Below, piece by piece: positions 13,252 to 13,569 of a stretch of DNA of 13,569 bases. Under the pieces are notes generated by a model, which saw only the letters and a program-made list of their open reading frames with translations, ran no database searches and had not been told where the DNA came from. The stretch spans positions 1 to 13,569 of the forward strand of contig CAIWCQ010000192.1 of assembly GCA_903911165.1 (NCBI GenBank). Reading direction: 5' to 3'. The translations under genes were made by a program, and so were the position numbers. The DNA is from an uncultured Actinomycetes bacterium. GTDB taxonomy: Bacteria; Actinomycetota; Actinomycetes; Mycobacteriales; Mycobacteriaceae. Within the stretch, counting starts at the first letter, position 1. The number at the start of each line of letters is the position of its first letter.

Positions 13252-13279
13252 GTGACAACAAGCGCCTACCAGCTAGCCT
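13252..13279 (+). promoter_or_regulatory. Candidate leaderless promoter of terminal membrane gene
   Basis: GTGACA (13252-13257, one base off TTGACA) is followed after 16 nt by TAGCCT (TANNNT, 13274-13279), and 6 nt later by the ATG at 13286. This is the most complete promoter in the window and predicts a leaderless mRNA. Confidence 0.6.
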
Positions 13280-13285
13280 GAGCCA

Positions 13286-13569
13286 ATGATGTGGCTACAG
13301 TCGGCCACCCCGACGCGCGGCCCCGCCGTTCCGTATCCAACCGAAACCACATCTGGTTTTACCGAGGCGCGATTCGCCGATGTCCTGATCTCGCACTGGC
13401 CGGTGTTCGCACTGCTCGGCGCAATCCTCGCGGTTGCGGCCGTCATCGCGCGGTGGCGCCGGGGATCCGGGCGCAGCGAACCCGTTCCCCTCGTTGATGT
13501 CGCTGGCTGGGCGGCCGTGCTGATACTGCCGCCGCTGATCTACGTTTTCGCGTTGGCATCCGGTCTCAG
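13286..13569 (+). CDS. Membrane protein, truncated by window edge
   Basis: The frame from ATG 13286 stays open to the last base, giving 94 residues without a stop. A Thr/Pro-rich N-terminal stretch of about 35 residues precedes a first membrane segment at about 38-55 (V-F-A-L-L-G-A-I-L-A-V-A-A-V). A basic loop follows (R-W-R-R-G-S-G-R), then a second membrane segment at about 72-92 (W-A-A-V-L-I-L-P-P-L-I-Y-V-F). The promoter 6 nt upstream supports this start; a second ATG follows immediately. I cannot assign a family from this part. Confidence 0.6.
   Translation, partial: MMWLQSATPTRGPAVPYPTETTSGFTEARFADVLISHWPVFALLGAILAVAAVIARWRRGSGRSEPVPLVDVAGWAAVLILPPLIYVFALASGL

Noticed and set aside
13291..13497. 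68-codon open frame on the + strand
   Set aside because: It is a frame-shifted shadow of the membrane protein starting at 13286, which has a promoter and two membrane segments.

Overview
The window looks like chromosomal DNA of a high-GC actinobacterium, most likely a saprophytic, rapidly growing mycobacterium (Mycolicibacterium type). The grounds are the paired FadE-like acyl-CoA dehydrogenases, a WS/DGAT-family acyltransferase, TANNNT-type -10 elements (several exactly 6 nt before a start codon, as in mycobacterial leaderless genes), GTG starts, and an N-acetylglucosamine PTS that the tuberculosis complex lacks. No RNA genes, CRISPR arrays, insertion sequences or phage genes were seen. The species is not determined.

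Layout. 1-133: low-complexity window edge whose coding frame cannot be resolved, then a candidate leaderless promoter. 134-2483 (+): two overlapping acyl-CoA dehydrogenase genes; only the first keeps the usual catalytic Glu, so they probably form one heteromeric enzyme. 2494-3795 (-): WS/DGAT acyltransferase. 3869-4030 (+): 53-residue single-pass membrane protein. 4034-6381 (-): secreted S53 (sedolisin) peptidase followed, with an ATGA overlap, by a membrane-anchored protein of unknown function. 6450-8021 (-): GlcNAc/glucose-family PTS EIICB. 8160-10571 (+): EIIA (crr-like), nagB and nagA, divergent from the EIICB gene across a 138-bp regulatory region with two promoters and a DasR/NagR-like palindrome. 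10648-11256 (+): secreted Ser/Thr/Ala/Pro-rich protein. A strong hairpin separates it from the convergent ornithine cyclodeaminase/mu-crystallin family gene (11311-12267, -). 12332-12592 (-): probable small secreted protein. 12647-13219 (+): GNAT acetyltransferase. 13286 to the edge (+): truncated membrane protein.

The clearest joint function is amino-sugar use. EIIA and EIICB import and phosphorylate GlcNAc, NagA deacetylates GlcNAc-6-P and NagB converts GlcN-6-P to fructose-6-P and ammonia. EI and HPr must be encoded elsewhere. The S53 peptidase gene lies 68 bp downstream of the EIICB gene on the same strand, so a secreted protease could be co-expressed with sugar uptake; this is inference. 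I found no wholly new system that the sequence alone proves. The best candidates for novelty are the S53 peptidase/membrane-protein pair, the small secreted and membrane proteins, and the regulatory palindromes.
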